64,000 nucleotides of DNA from Acinetobacter pullicarnis (GCF_006352475.1 NZ_VCMZ01000001.1:682001-746000), one strand, 5' to 3'. Shown: positions 48,568 to 61,477, counted from the stretch's first letter. The notes: generated from the sequence alone by a model not told the origin. A program made the numbers and translations.

Positions 48568-49923
48568 ATGGCATCTCAGGATTGTTACCCTGTAAACAAA
48601 GGGATTGATGCCCAAGCATTAATTAATAATGCACCTTTTTCAATCTATCAATGGATGATTGCGATCGTTTGTTTTCTCATTGTATTTGTAGACGGTATTG
48701 ATACCGCGGCAATGGGATACATTGCACCCGCATTGGCACAAGATTGGGGGATTGATCGTTCTCAGCTTGGACCTGTCATGAGTGCCGCATTGGGCGGGAT
48801 GATTTTTGGTGCATTGATGTCGGGCCCTTTGGCTGATCGCTTTGGTCGCAAGATCGTTTTAATCATCGCGATGCTGATATTCGGGGGCTTTACCCTCGCT
48901 TGTGCGTATGCGACTGATTTGGATAGCTTGGTACTGTATCGCTTTGTCACGGGGATTGGCCTCGGTGCGGCCATGCCGAATGCCACGACTTTGTTTTCAG
49001 AATATTGCCCCGCACGTCAGCGTTCATTGCTGGTGACCTGCATGTTCTGTGGTTATAACCTTGGTATGGCTGTCGGTGGCTTCTTTAGTAGTTGGCTGAT
49101 TCCAAACTATGGGTGGCATAGCTTGTTTTTAATTGGGGGCTGGGCACCACTGATTTTGATGCTGATAGTCATTTTCTGTTTGCCTGAGTCATATCGTTAT
49201 TTGATTGTGAAGGGCAATAAGACCGCGCAAGTTAAAAAAATTCTCATGCATATTGCACCAAGCAAAGTCGCTCACGTCACTGAGTTCCATGTGCCAGAAG
49301 AAAAAACTGAGACTGGCCGTAAAAAATCAGTGTTGGCGATGTTGTTCTCAACATCCTATGCCAAAGGCACCGTTCTATTGTGGGTCACCTACTTTATGGG
49401 ACTGATCATTATTTACTTGCTGACCAGTTGGTTGCCAACGCTAATGCGTGAAACTGGCGCAACCATGGAGCGAGCTGCATTTATTGGTGGTTTGTTCCAG
49501 TTCGGAGGGGTGGTCAGTGCTTTATTTATTGGTTGGGCCATGGATCGTTTTAACCCCAACCGTGTGATTGCAACCTGTTACTTATTGGCAGGGGTATTTG
49601 CTTTCATTGTTGGGCAAAGCTTGGGGAATCCCGTGCTACTTGCCATTTTTATTTTATGTGCAGGTATGGCGGCAAATGGCGCACAAACGGCCATGCCGGT
49701 ATTGAGCGCACGTTTTTATCCCACCCAGTGCCGTGCAACAGGTGTGGCATGGATGTCAGGTATTGGTCGTTTTGGCGCGGTATTCGGTGCGTGGATTGGC
49801 GCTGTATTGCTTGGCAACGATTGGTCATTTAGTGCCATTTTGAGCTTATTACTTATTCCTGCAATTGCAGCCTCGATAGCCATTCTAATTAAATCATTTG
49901 TTGCACACACAGATGCAACTTAA
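48568..49923 (+). CDS. pcaK: 4-hydroxybenzoate/protocatechuate MFS transporter
   Basis: A 451-residue, 12-helix aromatic acid:H+ symporter with VDGIDTAAMGYIAPAL in helix 1, SGPLADRFGRK in loop 2-3 and RATGVAWMSGIGRFGA near helix 11. It is more distant from HcaK and VanK than they are from each other. In ADP1 PcaK moves protocatechuate and 4-hydroxybenzoate. A strong AAGGAGGC site precedes the start. The gene lies between the pcaD stub and pcaC, its normal place. Confidence 0.9.
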   Translation: MASQDCYPVNKGIDAQALINNAPFSIYQWMIAIVCFLIVFVDGIDTAAMGYIAPALAQDWGIDRSQLGPVMSAALGGMIFGALMSGPLADRFGRKIVLIIAMLIFGGFTLACAYATDLDSLVLYRFVTGIGLGAAMPNATTLFSEYCPARQRSLLVTCMFCGYNLGMAVGGFFSSWLIPNYGWHSLFLIGGWAPLILMLIVIFCLPESYRYLIVKGNKTAQVKKILMHIAPSKVAHVTEFHVPEEKTETGRKKSVLAMLFSTSYAKGTVLLWVTYFMGLIIIYLLTSWLPTLMRETGATMERAAFIGGLFQFGGVVSALFIGWAMDRFNPNRVIATCYLLAGVFAFIVGQSLGNPVLLAIFILCAGMAANGAQTAMPVLSARFYPTQCRATGVAWMSGIGRFGAVFGAWIGAVLLGNDWSFSAILSLLLIPAIAASIAILIKSFVAHTDAT

Positions 49924-49935
49924 GCGAGAAGACAG

Positions 49936-50343
49936 ATGAACGATGAACAACGTTATGCACAAGGAATACAGGTTCGAACTGAAGTATTGGGTGAAGAGCA
50001 TGTCGGTCGATCTTTAGAAAACTTAAATGATTTTAATGAAGACTTTCAAAACTTCATTAGTCGTTTTGCTTGGGGAGAAGTTTGGTCGCGTCCAGGCATG
50101 GCACGACATACCCGTAGTCTGGTGACCATTGCCATTTTACTGGCTTTGGGACGTAACGATGAGTTACGCATGCATATCCGCGCATGCTTTAACAATGGCG
50201 TGACCAAAGACGATTTAAAAGAATTATTTATTCATTCTTCGCTGTATGCCGGCCTACCTGCTGCCAATGCCGCGATGCATATGGCTGAAGCAGTTTTTGA
50301 AGAAATGGGAATTGCCCCAGAAAAGCGTACTAAGGACAAATAA
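49936..50343 (+). CDS. pcaC: 4-carboxymuconolactone decarboxylase
   Basis: A 135-residue all-helical AhpD-like protein of normal length for PcaC, with GEVWSRPGMARHTRSLVTIAI (key part RPGMARHTRS) and HIRACFNNGVTKDDLKE. It decarboxylates carboxymuconolactone to 3-oxoadipate enol-lactone. It is intact and lies 12 bases after pcaK. Confidence 0.93.
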   Translation: MNDEQRYAQGIQVRTEVLGEEHVGRSLENLNDFNEDFQNFISRFAWGEVWSRPGMARHTRSLVTIAILLALGRNDELRMHIRACFNNGVTKDDLKELFIHSSLYAGLPAANAAMHMAEAVFEEMGIAPEKRTKDK

Positions 50344-51090
<747 letters not shown>

Positions 51091-51104
51091 GGGATGGAAC
51101 CATC

Positions 51105-51734
51105 ATGAACGGTTGGAAATTTGAAGATTTACATGAGACCCCATCACAAACCGGTGGTCCCTATGTGCATATTGGTTTATTACCCAATCAAGCGGGTATT
51201 GATGTTTTTGAACATAACTTTGATCATGATTTAGTCAAGCATCATCCACAAGGTCAGCGCATTCGCTTAGAAGGCCAAGTCTTTGATGGCATTGGTGTGC
51301 CATTACGGGATGTGTTGGTGGAAATTTGGCAGGCAGATGCCAATGGCGTTTATCCGAGTAAAGCCGATTTTCAAGGCAAAGATGCCGATCCAAACTTTCA
51401 GGGGTGGGGACGCGCAGGTGCAGATTTTCAAACTGGGATTTGGTCATTTAATACCATTAAACCTGGCAGGGTGCCTGGGCGCAAAGCAACCATGCAAGCC
51501 CCACATATTAATCTGATTATTTTTGCTCGTGGAATTAACTTGGGTTTGAACACACGGGTTTATTTCGAAGATGAAGCCGAAGCCAATGCCCAAGATCCAG
51601 TACTGAATAGTATTGAATGGGCACCACGTCGTCAGACCTTAATCGCAAAACGCGAAGCGCGTGATGGTGACATTGTTTATCGTTTTGATATTTATATTCA
51701 GGGCGAAAAAGAAACGGTTTTCTTGGATATTTAA
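51105..51734 (+). CDS. pcaG: Protocatechuate 3,4-dioxygenase alpha subunit
   Basis: A 209-residue intradiol dioxygenase alpha subunit, similar in fold to PcaH (LEGQVFDGIGVPLRDVLVEI, GWGRAGADFQTG) but without the iron-binding Tyr/His set. It completes the alpha-beta unit with PcaH. It is the last gene of the operon; the quinate genes that follow in ADP1 are absent and a hairpin stands in their place. Confidence 0.95.
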   Translation: MNGWKFEDLHETPSQTGGPYVHIGLLPNQAGIDVFEHNFDHDLVKHHPQGQRIRLEGQVFDGIGVPLRDVLVEIWQADANGVYPSKADFQGKDADPNFQGWGRAGADFQTGIWSFNTIKPGRVPGRKATMQAPHINLIIFARGINLGLNTRVYFEDEAEANAQDPVLNSIEWAPRRQTLIAKREARDGDIVYRFDIYIQGEKETVFLDI

Positions 51735-51798
51735 TCGCGGATTAAACCTCAATATCTCAAGCTTATCATCCATTTGTAATCACTTTTGTGATGAAGCG

Positions 51799-51830
51799 CT
51801 CCATGCCGACTGCATAAAGTCGGCATGGAG
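51799..51830 (+). terminator. Hairpin after pcaG
   Basis: Thirteen-base perfect stem CTCCATGCCGACT/AGTCGGCATGGAG with a 6-base loop, 64 bases after the pcaG stop. No T-run follows, so it may be a weak terminator or a repeat. Confidence 0.55.
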
Positions 51831-51978
51831 GAAGGAAGAAGTAGCCAATTTATAGCGGCATGTTTTCAAGTTAATAAATACGCAATACTGTTTTAAACAG
51901 TTTCTTTGCTGCAAATAACTGACATATGATCGGGCTGTATTGTTTCTGATCAAAAGCCAGAAGCCCAAAATCACCACC

Positions 51979-52165
51979 ACAAAACTATAACAAGCATCTC
52001 AAGCCCAAAACTATAACAAGTGTCTCAAAACGAAAACGAGCATCTCAAATCGAAAACTAGAAGCACAATCCAAAACGAAAACGAGCATCTCAAAACGAAA
52101 ACGAAAACCACAATCGAAAACTAAAACCACAAAACTATAACTAGAATCTCAAAATTCCAAACGAG
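51979..52165. repeat. Degenerate A-rich tandem repeat upstream of the RND operon
   Basis: Imperfect units of about 20 bases, of the form ACGAGCATCTCAAAACGAAA, run head to tail with variants such as ACAAGTGTCTCAAAACGAAA and ACTAGAATCTCAAAATTCCA. The stretch is nearly free of long T-runs on this strand. It is not coding in any frame. The rest of 51831-52292 holds no gene. Confidence 0.7.
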
Positions 52166-52292
52166 AAACACCAGCCAAATCTGGAATCTCAAACGCTAAG
52201 AAGATCAATAACAAAGTCTGCATCTTTGGAAATACATTTGAAAAGAGCAAATAAACAAAAACGGATGATCAATCCCTCCGAATAATGAAAAG

Positions 52293-53579
52293 ATGAGAAA
52301 AATGAAAAATGCATCTGAACCAACCAAAGCCAACAATAAATCGTCCAAGGTGAATGGAATCGTCAGTTATCTTATTTTATTGATCATTCTTTTACTCATC
52401 ACTTGGGGGATTTTTCGCTATTTTAGCTATAAGTCCGCCGCCATTAACGTGCCAACAAATGCTGTCAATACCACGGCCGCCAATACAGCGCCTGTGGTGG
52501 TAGGGGTTGCCAATGTTTTACAACAAGATGTGAATGACACAGTACAAGCATTGGGTACCGTCACTTCCACCAATAGTGTGGTGTTGATGCCGTTGAGCAG
52601 CGGCATCTTAACCAAGATTTATTTTAAAGAAGGCAGTTTTGTACAGAAAGGTCAGTTGTTGGCTTTGATTGATGATCGAACCGCCAAGGCCGCATTACTA
52701 CAAAGTGAAGGGCAGTTATTAAGAGATCAAGCACTATTGAGCAATGCAGAACTTGATTTACAACGCTATGCCACACTGTGGAAGCAAGATTCGATTGCAA
52801 AACAACAATACGATACACAAGCTTCATTGGTGCAACAGTATCAAGGGGTGGTGAAAACAGATCAAGCCGCAGTAGACAATGCCAAAGTACAACTCAGTTA
52901 TACCCGTGTTGTTGCCCCTGTCGATGGGCGGATTGGTTTAAGACTGGTCGATGTCGGCAATAGCGTTAGCAGTAGCACAGGCATTGCCAATATTACCCAA
53001 TTAAAAAATATTTCAGTGGTGTTTGCGGTACCTGAACAATATTTGGCTCAGTTAATGCCTTTTATTGATCATCCCGAACATCGCGTCGTCATTGAAGCAT
53101 GGGATCGACAAAACACCCAAAAACTCGCCGAAGGAAAGCTAGTGGCATTGGACAGTCAAGTCTCAACCGCCACAGGCAGTATTAATATCAAAGCAAGTTT
53201 TGATAATCATCGTCAGCATTTATTTCCGAACCAGTTTGTCAATATTCGGATGAATTTAGGCAGCATTAAAAATGCCATCATTGTACCAACAGTGGCGTTA
53301 CAGCTCGGAAGCAAGGGCAGCTTTGTTTATAAGGTCAATGCAAATCAAACGGTTTCGGTGGTCTATGTGAAAACGGGTGTGGTGCAAGGGGATACCACTG
53401 TGGTGACCGAGGGAGCACTTCGCGAGAATGATCGTGTGGTCATCGATGGGGTAGACAAGCTCAAAGATGGCGCAAAAATTAAGTTAGGACAAAGTCATAC
53501 AGCGCAGCAGAATCACTCCACCCAAGCGCTTGCCGCGCAGGGAACCTCTGGTCAGCCATCGCATTTAGCGACGCCGTGA
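52293..53579 (+). CDS. mdtA: RND periplasmic adaptor (MdtA-like)
   Basis: A 428-residue membrane-fusion protein. One N-terminal helix (about 24-45) is followed by a lipoyl domain split by a helical hairpin ([20 protein letters not shown] ... [17 protein letters not shown]) and beta-barrel domains; the tail is Gln/Ser/Thr-rich. It links the RND subunits to the outer-membrane factor. It is the first of four genes. MdtABC in E. coli exports bile salts, novobiocin and siderophore; the cargo here is unknown. No two-component system is next to it. Confidence 0.85.
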   Translation: MRKMKNASEPTKANNKSSKVNGIVSYLILLIILLLITWGIFRYFSYKSAAINVPTNAVNTTAANTAPVVVGVANVLQQDVNDTVQALGTVTSTNSVVLMPLSSGILTKIYFKEGSFVQKGQLLALIDDRTAKAALLQSEGQLLRDQALLSNAELDLQRYATLWKQDSIAKQQYDTQASLVQQYQGVVKTDQAAVDNAKVQLSYTRVVAPVDGRIGLRLVDVGNSVSSSTGIANITQLKNISVVFAVPEQYLAQLMPFIDHPEHRVVIEAWDRQNTQKLAEGKLVALDSQVSTATGSINIKASFDNHRQHLFPNQFVNIRMNLGSIKNAIIVPTVALQLGSKGSFVYKVNANQTVSVVYVKTGVVQGDTTVVTEGALRENDRVVIDGVDKLKDGAKIKLGQSHTAQQNHSTQALAAQGTSGQPSHLATP

Positions 53580-53586
53580 GGTCACT

Positions 53587-56500
53587 ATGAATCCTTCACG
53601 TTTATTTATCCTACGACCAGTCGCCACAACTTTGGTCATGTTGGCCATTTTCTTAAGCGGCATCATTGCTTGGAAAGTCTTGCCCGTTGCAGCGTTACCC
53701 AATGTTGATTATCCAACCATGCAAGTCACCACAATTTATCCGGGTGCCAGCCCAGAAGTGGTTGCAGCAACCATCACGGCACCTTTGGAACGCCAGTTTG
53801 GACAGATGCCCGGTTTAAGCCAAATGAGTTCAAGCAGTTCGAATGGGGCCTCGGTGATTCGCTTGCAGTTCAATTTGAATTTATCTTTAGATGTAGCAGA
53901 ACAAGAAGTTCAGGCTGCGATTAATGCCGCCAATAATGTATTGCCCAGTGATTTGCTAACGCCACCCACCTATAACAAAGTCAATCCAGCTGATCAGCCG
54001 ATAATGACCATTGCGATCAGCTCAAATGAATTGCCAATTACCCAACTCGAAGATTTAGTTGAAACACGCTTTGCTCAGCAATTATCTCAAGTTAATGGGG
54101 TTGGTTTAATCAGTTTGAGTGGTGCACAGCGCCCAGCCGTTCGAATACAAACCAATGCTGCTGCACTAGCCAGTATGGGACTAACCCTAGAAGATATACG
54201 TACAGCGATCAGCGCGGCTAATGTTAATCAAGCCAAGGGCAGTATCAATGGTGCGCTGCAATCTTCAAGCATTGATGGCAATGATCAGCTCCAAACCGCC
54301 GCTGATTTTAATAAGCTGATTATCGCCTACAAAAATGGTGCCGCAGTGCGAATATCCGATATCGCCACCACGCTCGATTCGGCAGAGAATATTCGGTTGG
54401 CAGCATGGATTGGGCAGAGCAGCCATGACAACCACAATGGCAATGATGCGGGCGATGGGGAGGTAAAGCCAAATCCAAACCTAAGTCGGCCGACTGGACA
54501 AACCCCAGCCATTATCTTGAATGTACAGCAGCAACCGAATGCCAATGTGATTGAGGTTGCAGATCAGATTAAGCAGCGTTTGCCGCAGCTGCAAAGTACT
54601 TTGCCACAATCGGCACAGGTACAAATTTTGAGTGACAATAGCATTGCCATCAAAGCCTCATTACATGATGTGGAATTCGAACTGGCTTTGGCAATGTTGT
54701 TGGTAATTTTGGTGGTCTTCCTCTTTCTTCGTAGCGGTCGTGCCACTTTTATTCCCGCAGTGGCGTTGCCTTTGTCTTTAATTGGCACCTTTGTACTGAT
54801 GTATCTCTGTGGTTTCTCGGTCAATAACCTAACGTTAATGGCACTGACCATTGCCACAGGTTTTGTGATTGATGATGCGATTGTGATGGTGGAGAACATT
54901 TCACGCTATATCGAACAAGGCGAAACACCAATGCAGGCCGCACTTAAGGGGTCGGCACAAATTGGCTTTACCATTATTTCATTAACCATTTCCTTGGTGG
55001 CCGTGCTGATTCCATTGTTATTTATGGGTGATGTGGTGGGACGGTTATTTCGTGAGTTTGCCGTGACCTTGGCTGTGGCCGTTTTACTTTCGGCATTTAT
55101 TTCTTTGACCCTGACCCCAATGTTGTCGGCACGCTTACTGAAGCAGACATCCAAAAATCAACAGGGTTGGTTTTATCTGAAAATGGGGCGTTTTTGGGAT
55201 GGCTTAATCAGTTTATATGCCAAGGCCTTGCGGTGGGTATTGGGGCGGCAAGGGCTATTTTTATTGGTAACTGTGGCAACTTTTGCGCTGACCATAATGC
55301 TTTATGTGTTAATTCCCAAAGGTTTTTTCCCCATTCAAGACACCGGGCAAATTGTTGCGGTAACGGAAGCTGATCAAAGTATTTCTTTTCAGGCGATGCA
55401 AGTCAAACAGCAACAGACCGCACAATTGATTCTGCAAGATCCTGCGGTACAAAGTATTTCTTCGTTCATCGGTGTGGATGCTAACAATAGCAGCCTGAAT
55501 ATGGGGCGAATTTTGATTAATTTAAAAGACAAATCGGAACGCGAAAATATTGCCACGGTGATCGCGCAGCTGCAACACCGATTGACTCAAGCCCAAGGCA
55601 TGACCGTCTATTTACAACCAGTGCAAGACCTGACCATTGATGCCACCAGCAGTCGTACCCAATATCAATTTACCTTACAAGCCACCAATAGCGATGACTT
55701 GGAAATTTGGTTGCCTAAGTTATTACAGGCCTTGCAGCAAAGACCAGAACTGACGGACTTGGCCAGTGATTGGCAAAATCGGGGCTTGCAAGTCTATGTC
55801 GATATCAACCGTGATGCTGCGGCACAATATGGCGTGAGCACAGCCGATATCGACAATGTGCTTTATGATGCATTTGGTCAGCGTTTAATTAGCACGATTT
55901 TCACCCAAAGCAATCAATATCATGTGGTTTTAGACCTCAACACACGCGATCCAAACACGCAAGCCCAAAGCGGCCTGCAAGCCTTACAAAATTTATATAT
56001 CCCCTCAAGCCATGGTACACCAGTCCGTTTGGACGATATTGCCACGATTCAACAACGCAGCACCTTACTTGAAATTAATCGCTTGGCACAGTTTCCAACC
56101 GTGACCATTTCTTTTGATACGGCGGCTGGGGTGTCACTGGAGCAAGCGGTGAATGCTGTGCTCGAAACTGAACAACAACTCAAGCTCCCCAGTAGTTTAA
56201 TGACTCAATTTCAAGGGGCTGCACTGGCATTCCAAGACTCATTAAGCAATACCTTGTGGTTAATTATTGCAGCGATTGTGGTGATCTATATTGTTTTAGG
56301 CGTGCTATATGAAAGCTATATTCATCCATTTACCATTTTATCGACCCTGCCATCTGCTGGCATCGGTGCATTATTCGCACTTAGCTTGAGCGGTAATGAA
56401 CTGGATATTATTGCGATTATTGGGATTGTGCTGTTAATCGGGATTGTCAAAAAAAATGCGATTTTGTTGATTGACTTTGCCCTTGATGCAGAGCGCCAGC

Positions 56501-56823
56501 AAGGGTTGAGTGCTATTGAATCGATTTATCAAGCCTGTTTACTGCGTTTTAGACCAATTTTAATGACCACACTTGCAGCCATTTTAGCTGCCGTTCCTTT
56601 GGTGCTTGGCAATGGGATGGGCGCTGAGTTACGTCATCCTTTGGGCATTACTTTAATCGGTGGTTTGGTTCTTAGTCAGTTACTTACGCTATTTACCACG
56701 CCAGTGGTGTATCTGGCCTTTGATCATTTGTCGCACCGGATCAAAGGTGAGCGGCGCCCCGATCAGCCTGCCAGTGCGCTCCCCCCTTATGAACATTACA
56801 TTCGATCTAAGGGGGATTTATGA
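53587..56823 (+). CDS. mdtB: RND efflux subunit, MdtB-like
   Basis: A 1078-residue 12-helix RND transporter with two large periplasmic loops. The helix 4 motif [19 protein letters not shown] carries the proton-relay Asp pair. It is longer than E. coli MdtB by about 40 residues, mostly from a polar Asn/His/Asp/Pro-rich insert near residues 275-305 ([18 protein letters not shown]). It starts seven bases after the adaptor gene and overlaps the next gene by ATGA. Confidence 0.88.
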   Translation: MNPSRLFILRPVATTLVMLAIFLSGIIAWKVLPVAALPNVDYPTMQVTTIYPGASPEVVAATITAPLERQFGQMPGLSQMSSSSSNGASVIRLQFNLNLSLDVAEQEVQAAINAANNVLPSDLLTPPTYNKVNPADQPIMTIAISSNELPITQLEDLVETRFAQQLSQVNGVGLISLSGAQRPAVRIQTNAAALASMGLTLEDIRTAISAANVNQAKGSINGALQSSSIDGNDQLQTAADFNKLIIAYKNGAAVRISDIATTLDSAENIRLAAWIGQSSHDNHNGNDAGDGEVKPNPNLSRPTGQTPAIILNVQQQPNANVIEVADQIKQRLPQLQSTLPQSAQVQILSDNSIAIKASLHDVEFELALAMLLVILVVFLFLRSGRATFIPAVALPLSLIGTFVLMYLCGFSVNNLTLMALTIATGFVIDDAIVMVENISRYIEQGETPMQAALKGSAQIGFTIISLTISLVAVLIPLLFMGDVVGRLFREFAVTLAVAVLLSAFISLTLTPMLSARLLKQTSKNQQGWFYLKMGRFWDGLISLYAKALRWVLGRQGLFLLVTVATFALTIMLYVLIPKGFFPIQDTGQIVAVTEADQSISFQAMQVKQQQTAQLILQDPAVQSISSFIGVDANNSSLNMGRILINLKDKSERENIATVIAQLQHRLTQAQGMTVYLQPVQDLTIDATSSRTQYQFTLQATNSDDLEIWLPKLLQALQQRPELTDLASDWQNRGLQVYVDINRDAAAQYGVSTADIDNVLYDAFGQRLISTIFTQSNQYHVVLDLNTRDPNTQAQSGLQALQNLYIPSSHGTPVRLDDIATIQQRSTLLEINRLAQFPTVTISFDTAAGVSLEQAVNAVLETEQQLKLPSSLMTQFQGAALAFQDSLSNTLWLIIAAIVVIYIVLGVLYESYIHPFTILSTLPSAGIGALFALSLSGNELDIIAIIGIVLLIGIVKKNAILLIDFALDAERQQGLSAIESIYQACLLRFRPILMTTLAAILAAVPLVLGNGMGAELRHPLGITLIGGLVLSQLLTLFTTPVVYLAFDHLSHRIKGERRPDQPASALPPYEHYIRSKGDL

Positions 56824-59800
56824 GCATTTCTACGCCATTTATTCGCCGTCCAGTAGCGACGACCTTACTCAGTTTAGGGCTGTGCTTACTGGGGATTTTG
56901 GCCTTTCATGGGTTGCCCGTCGCTTCTTTGCCACAGGTTGATTTTCCGACCATTGCGGTATCGGCAAAGCAGCCAGGAGCCAGTCCAGAGGTGATGGCGG
57001 CAACGGTAGCAACACCTTTAGAGCGTACTTTGGGGATGTTGGCAGGGGTCAATCAAATTACTTCGAACAGCACCCAAGGCTCCACCCAAATTGTTTTACA
57101 GTTTGATTTAGATCGGGATATTCATGCGGCAGCAGGAGACGTGCAGGGCGCAATCAATGCCGCATTGACGATGCTACCAGCCGGCTTACAAAATAATCCA
57201 ACCTATCGCATTGTTAATCCTGCTGATTCACCCGTACTGGTTTTGGCACTGACCTCGGAAACCTTACCACCTGGGCAAATTTATGATGCTGCAGATACGC
57301 TCTTGGGGCAAAAGTTATTACAGATTGAAGGGGTTGGCGATATTATTATTGGTGGGGCTGCACAGCCTGCCATTCGCGTTGAACTCAATCCGTTACAACT
57401 AGCGCATCATGGTATCGCATTGGATTCAGTCGCATCGGTGATCAGTGCAAATAATCTCAATCGGCCCAAAGGTTTTATTGAAAACCAAGCACAACTTTGG
57501 GAAGTGCAGGCCAACGATCAACTTAAACAAGCTGCCGACTATTTACCCTTGATTGTGAGTTACAAAAACAATTCAGCACTTCGAGTTTCAGATGTGGCAC
57601 AGGTACATGAGTCGGTCTTAAACGTTGAAAATGCAGGGTATTATTCAGATCAAGCCTCGGTTTTGGTGTTGGTTTATAAACAGCCCGATGCCAATGTGAT
57701 CGAAACGATTCAGCGCATTAAAAATATGCTGCCAACCTTAAAAGCAGCCTTACCGCCAACCATTGAAGTCCATGCTGCTGTTGATCGTAGTCAAACCATT
57801 CGCGCTTCCGTGGCAGAAATTGAACGCAGTATGGTGATCGCGGTGATCTTGGTCATTTTGGTGGTCTTTGTTTTTTTAAGAAATGGTCGGGCAACGCTCA
57901 TTCCTGCGATTACGGTGCCAATTTCATTGGTCGGGACCTTCGCCCTCATGTACGTCTCTGGCTTTTCATTGAACAATATTAGTCTGATGGCGTTGACGGT
58001 GGCGACTGGCTTTGTGGTGGATGACACCATTGTGGTGCTAGAAACCATTTCACGGCATATCGAGCAAGGGCTTAGTCCGATACAGGCGGCCATTCGTGGT
58101 ACGCAAGAAGTGAGTTTTACCGTCGTGGCAATGAGCCTGTCATTGATTGCAGTCTTTGTGCCGGTCTTGCTGATGGGGGGAATCGTGGGGCGCTTATTTC
58201 ACGAATTTGCCATGACCTTGTCCTATGCTATTTTTATTTCAATGTTACTGTCATTAACCACCACACCAATGTTGTGCGCATGCTGGCTGAAAAAAAATAA
58301 GTATCCGCATGGCCATGGTCGCAATTCACAACATGCGTCTACTGAAACGCCAACGACAACAACAGTGGAATATCTCAGTTTAAGCCATGCAACGAGCGAT
58401 GAATATTTAAAGAAACAAGCGCTATTTGGAAAAATCTCACTGTTCTATAAACGCAGTTTGGCCTTGGCTTTACGTTTTAAGGCCGTCACTTTACTGCTTT
58501 TTTTTCTCAGCATTGGTTTGAATGTCTATCTATTTGTTGTGGTGCCCAAAGGCTTTTTTCCACAGCAAGACACGGGCTTGATCATGGCGGCTTTGGTTGC
58601 CGATCAAAATATCTCCTTTGCTGCAATGGATCAAAAACTTAAACATTATATTGCGTTGAGTGAGCAAGATCCTGCAGTTGAGCGAGTGATGGGACTGACT
58701 GGTATTTCACAAATGAATCGTGCCAATCTATTTTTAGCACTGAAACCGTTGAGTGAACGCAGTGATACACCAGCAGAAATCATGGCACGTTTAAACGCTG
58801 TATTTGCCAAAGAAGCTGGTGCAAGACTGACCTTAAGCCCAATTCAAGACCTTCAAGTTGGGGCGCGTTCCAGTGATGCCAGTTATCAATACACCTTACA
58901 AAGTGGAGATTTAACAGCCTTACGCCGTTGGACCCCAAAAATTCAAGCGGCCTTAAGTCAATTGCCTGCCATCACCGATGTGTCGAGTGATCAAGATGTG
59001 AAAGCCTTAAAAACACAATTAGATTTTGATCACGACAAAATGGCACAGTTGGGAATTACTCAAGCACAAGCTGACAGTATTTTGAATAATGCTTTTGGAC
59101 AGAAGCAAGTGTCTACTATTTATAACCCCATGAATCAATATCATGTGGTTGTCGGTGTGGCACCACAATATGCGCGCAGTGTTGAGGCATTAAGGTCGAT
59201 TTATCTGCAAAGCAGCACAGGGCAAATGGTGCCCTTATCGGCCTTTAGCCAATGGAAAGCTGAAAATACGGCTTTGTCGGTCAATCATCAGGGATTATTT
59301 TCAGCCAGTACCATCACCTTTAATCTCAAATCTGGTTATTCACTTTCTGATGCAACCACGCAAATCAATGAGACCATAAATCGCTTACAGGTTCCCAATG
59401 CAATTCATGGCAGTTTCCAAGGCACTGCACAGGCTTTTCAAGACTCGTTGGGATCTGAGCCATTCTTAATTTTGGCTGCAATCGTGGTGATTTATATTGT
59501 GTTGGGCATTCTCTATGAAAGCTTCGCGCATCCTTTGACCATTCTTTCCACCTTGCCCTCCGCAGGTCTGGGTGCCTTGCTGGCTTTGTTGTTGTTTAAA
59601 ATGGAATTTGATGTGATTGGGCTGATTGGTATTTTATTGTTGGTCGGTATTGTGAAAAAGAACGCCATTATGATGATTGATGTCGCACTCAACTTACAAC
59701 GCCAAGAAAACCTTAGTCCAGAACAGGCGATTTTGACTGCGGCGGTACTCCGTTTTCGCCCGATTTTAATGACCACATTGGCTGCGTTATTTGGGGCATT

Positions 59801-59993
59801 GCCATTGGCTTTGGGAGGGGGTTATGGCTCGGAACTGCATGTACCACTTGGGGTGTCTATTGTCGGTGGATTATTTGTTAGCCAGCTTTTGACTTTATTT
59901 AGCACCCCAGTGATGTATGTTTATATTGATCATTTGGGGAAATGGTGCCGGATGCATATTAAAAACGCCAAGATATTAAAGCGCTCAGTCTAA
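56820..59993 (+). CDS. mdtC: RND efflux subunit, MdtC-like
   Basis: The second RND protein, 1057 residues, 12 helices, with the relay motif [19 protein letters not shown] in helix 4. It differs from the first RND subunit, so the pump is probably a mixed trimer as in MdtBC. A His/Thr/Ser-rich insert (near residues 495-535, [13 protein letters not shown]) extends the cytoplasmic loop between helices 6 and 7. Coupled to mdtB by ATGA. Confidence 0.88.
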   Translation: MSISTPFIRRPVATTLLSLGLCLLGILAFHGLPVASLPQVDFPTIAVSAKQPGASPEVMAATVATPLERTLGMLAGVNQITSNSTQGSTQIVLQFDLDRDIHAAAGDVQGAINAALTMLPAGLQNNPTYRIVNPADSPVLVLALTSETLPPGQIYDAADTLLGQKLLQIEGVGDIIIGGAAQPAIRVELNPLQLAHHGIALDSVASVISANNLNRPKGFIENQAQLWEVQANDQLKQAADYLPLIVSYKNNSALRVSDVAQVHESVLNVENAGYYSDQASVLVLVYKQPDANVIETIQRIKNMLPTLKAALPPTIEVHAAVDRSQTIRASVAEIERSMVIAVILVILVVFVFLRNGRATLIPAITVPISLVGTFALMYVSGFSLNNISLMALTVATGFVVDDTIVVLETISRHIEQGLSPIQAAIRGTQEVSFTVVAMSLSLIAVFVPVLLMGGIVGRLFHEFAMTLSYAIFISMLLSLTTTPMLCACWLKKNKYPHGHGRNSQHASTETPTTTTVEYLSLSHATSDEYLKKQALFGKISLFYKRSLALALRFKAVTLLLFFLSIGLNVYLFVVVPKGFFPQQDTGLIMAALVADQNISFAAMDQKLKHYIALSEQDPAVERVMGLTGISQMNRANLFLALKPLSERSDTPAEIMARLNAVFAKEAGARLTLSPIQDLQVGARSSDASYQYTLQSGDLTALRRWTPKIQAALSQLPAITDVSSDQDVKALKTQLDFDHDKMAQLGITQAQADSILNNAFGQKQVSTIYNPMNQYHVVVGVAPQYARSVEALRSIYLQSSTGQMVPLSAFSQWKAENTALSVNHQGLFSASTITFNLKSGYSLSDATTQINETINRLQVPNAIHGSFQGTAQAFQDSLGSEPFLILAAIVVIYIVLGILYESFAHPLTILSTLPSAGLGALLALLLFKMEFDVIGLIGILLLVGIVKKNAIMMIDVALNLQRQENLSPEQAILTAAVLRFRPILMTTLAALFGALPLALGGGYGSELHVPLGVSIVGGLFVSQLLTLFSTPVMYVYIDHLGKWCRMHIKNAKILKRSV

Positions 59994-60013
59994 AAATAAT
60001 CAGGAGATTGCTC

Positions 60014-61477
60014 ATGCAATATTTTATTCAAGCAACATTCTCTAAGGCCAGAGCGCTTGTAACGCGACGTTCAGTATTTGGCTTTGCTGTGTTGTTGGGG
60101 CTGAGTGGGTGTCAGATGATTAAACCAGCGCCGAAACCTCAAATCGCCATCGGTCAGCAGATTTCCAGTCCATCTCAATATGGCCTAGACATGAAGGATT
60201 GGGAAACGCAGGATTGGAAAATTGCTCAACCAAGCGCACATTTACCCAAAGGTGAATGGTGGCAGATTTTTCAGGATGCTCAGCTTAATCAATTGCTGAC
60301 ACAACTAAATCAGGGGAATGCCACGATTGCGCAATATGAGGCGCAATATCGGCAGGCTTTGTCGATGATTGATCAGGCAAAGGCCGCACGGTTACCAAGC
60401 GTGGCAGCAAATACCTCTATGACGCGTGGCAAAGCCCAACAAGCTGGCACGCTTTTGACCACAAACCAATATGATTTAAGTAGCATGGCCAGTTGGGAAC
60501 CAGATCTTTGGGGGAAAATTCGACAAAATATTTTAGTCAATCAAAGCCAAGCCAAAGCCAGTGAAGCAGAACTGAATAATATGCGTTTGAGTATGCAGGC
60601 TCAATTGGTGAGTCGTTATTTACAGTGGGTCTTACAAAACTTTGAACTGCAATCAGAAAAAGAAAATATTGATAATTTAAAACGTGTTCTAAGCATGACC
60701 CAAAATCAATATCAGGCAGGCATTGTGGCCTCGACCACGGTCGATCAGGCGCAAAGCCAATATCACACGGCACTGGCCAGTTATTCAGATTTACAGCTTT
60801 CACAAATTCAACTGCAACATGCGATTGCGATGCTAATTGGACAACCACAAGATCAGTTTCAGCTCAAAGCGCTCACGCAATTGCCAACCTTACCGCAACT
60901 CCCAGCCAATATTCCGTCTCGTGTTTTACAGCAACGCCCTGATGTTGCAGCTGCAGCAGAAAATATGGCAGCAGCCAATGCGCAAGTTGGTGTTGCTCGG
61001 TTGGCATTTTTTCCTGATTTTAATCTTGTCGGTAGTATTGGTTATCAAAGTAGTCTTTGGCGTCAATTATTTAACGCACCAAATTTAATTTGGTCATTGG
61101 GGCCAAGTTTGGCAGCCACACTATTTGATGGTGGTCGGCGCCATGCACAAACTGAGCAAGCCAAAGCTGCATATGATGCCAGTGCCGCAGCCTATAAACA
61201 GACAGTATTAGCCGCCATTCAAAATGTCGAAGATAATATTGCAGCGCAATATCTGTTGTCGCGTGAAGCCAAGCAACAACAAGCTGCTTTGGATGCAGCG
61301 ATACGGGCTGAAAAAACCACCATGAATCAATATAAAGCTGGCATCGTGGCCTATTTAAATGTGTTAACTGCGCAAAATACTCGGATTAGCGCGCAAAATG
61401 CGGTCTGGACGATACGTAATCGGCAGTACCAAACCACAGTGAGTTTGGTTACTGCGATGGGGGGAAAGTGGGATTGA
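60014..61477 (+). CDS. Outer-membrane efflux lipoprotein (NodT/OprM family)
   Basis: A 487-residue outer-membrane factor with a long signal and lipobox LSGC near residue 33, two efflux repeats, and the motif SWEPDLWGKIRQNI typical of NodT-type lipoproteins. It provides the exit duct of the RND pump. CAGGAG seven bases before ATG 60014 fixes the start; a TTG two codons earlier is unlikely. Fourth and last gene of the operon. It is the second outer-membrane factor in the window and differs from the one in the MacAB operon. Confidence 0.87.
   Translation: MQYFIQATFSKARALVTRRSVFGFAVLLGLSGCQMIKPAPKPQIAIGQQISSPSQYGLDMKDWETQDWKIAQPSAHLPKGEWWQIFQDAQLNQLLTQLNQGNATIAQYEAQYRQALSMIDQAKAARLPSVAANTSMTRGKAQQAGTLLTTNQYDLSSMASWEPDLWGKIRQNILVNQSQAKASEAELNNMRLSMQAQLVSRYLQWVLQNFELQSEKENIDNLKRVLSMTQNQYQAGIVASTTVDQAQSQYHTALASYSDLQLSQIQLQHAIAMLIGQPQDQFQLKALTQLPTLPQLPANIPSRVLQQRPDVAAAAENMAAANAQVGVARLAFFPDFNLVGSIGYQSSLWRQLFNAPNLIWSLGPSLAATLFDGGRRHAQTEQAKAAYDASAAAYKQTVLAAIQNVEDNIAAQYLLSREAKQQQAALDAAIRAEKTTMNQYKAGIVAYLNVLTAQNTRISAQNAVWTIRNRQYQTTVSLVTAMGGKWD

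Noticed and set aside
51979..52165. CRISPR array
   Set aside because: The units are imperfect, about 20 bases, directly adjacent and without unique spacers; no cas gene is present.
52293..61477. Heavy-metal (CzcABC-type) efflux system
   Set aside because: Two different RND subunits with an MdtA-like adaptor fit MdtABC better, and the metal-binding motifs of CzcA are not seen.
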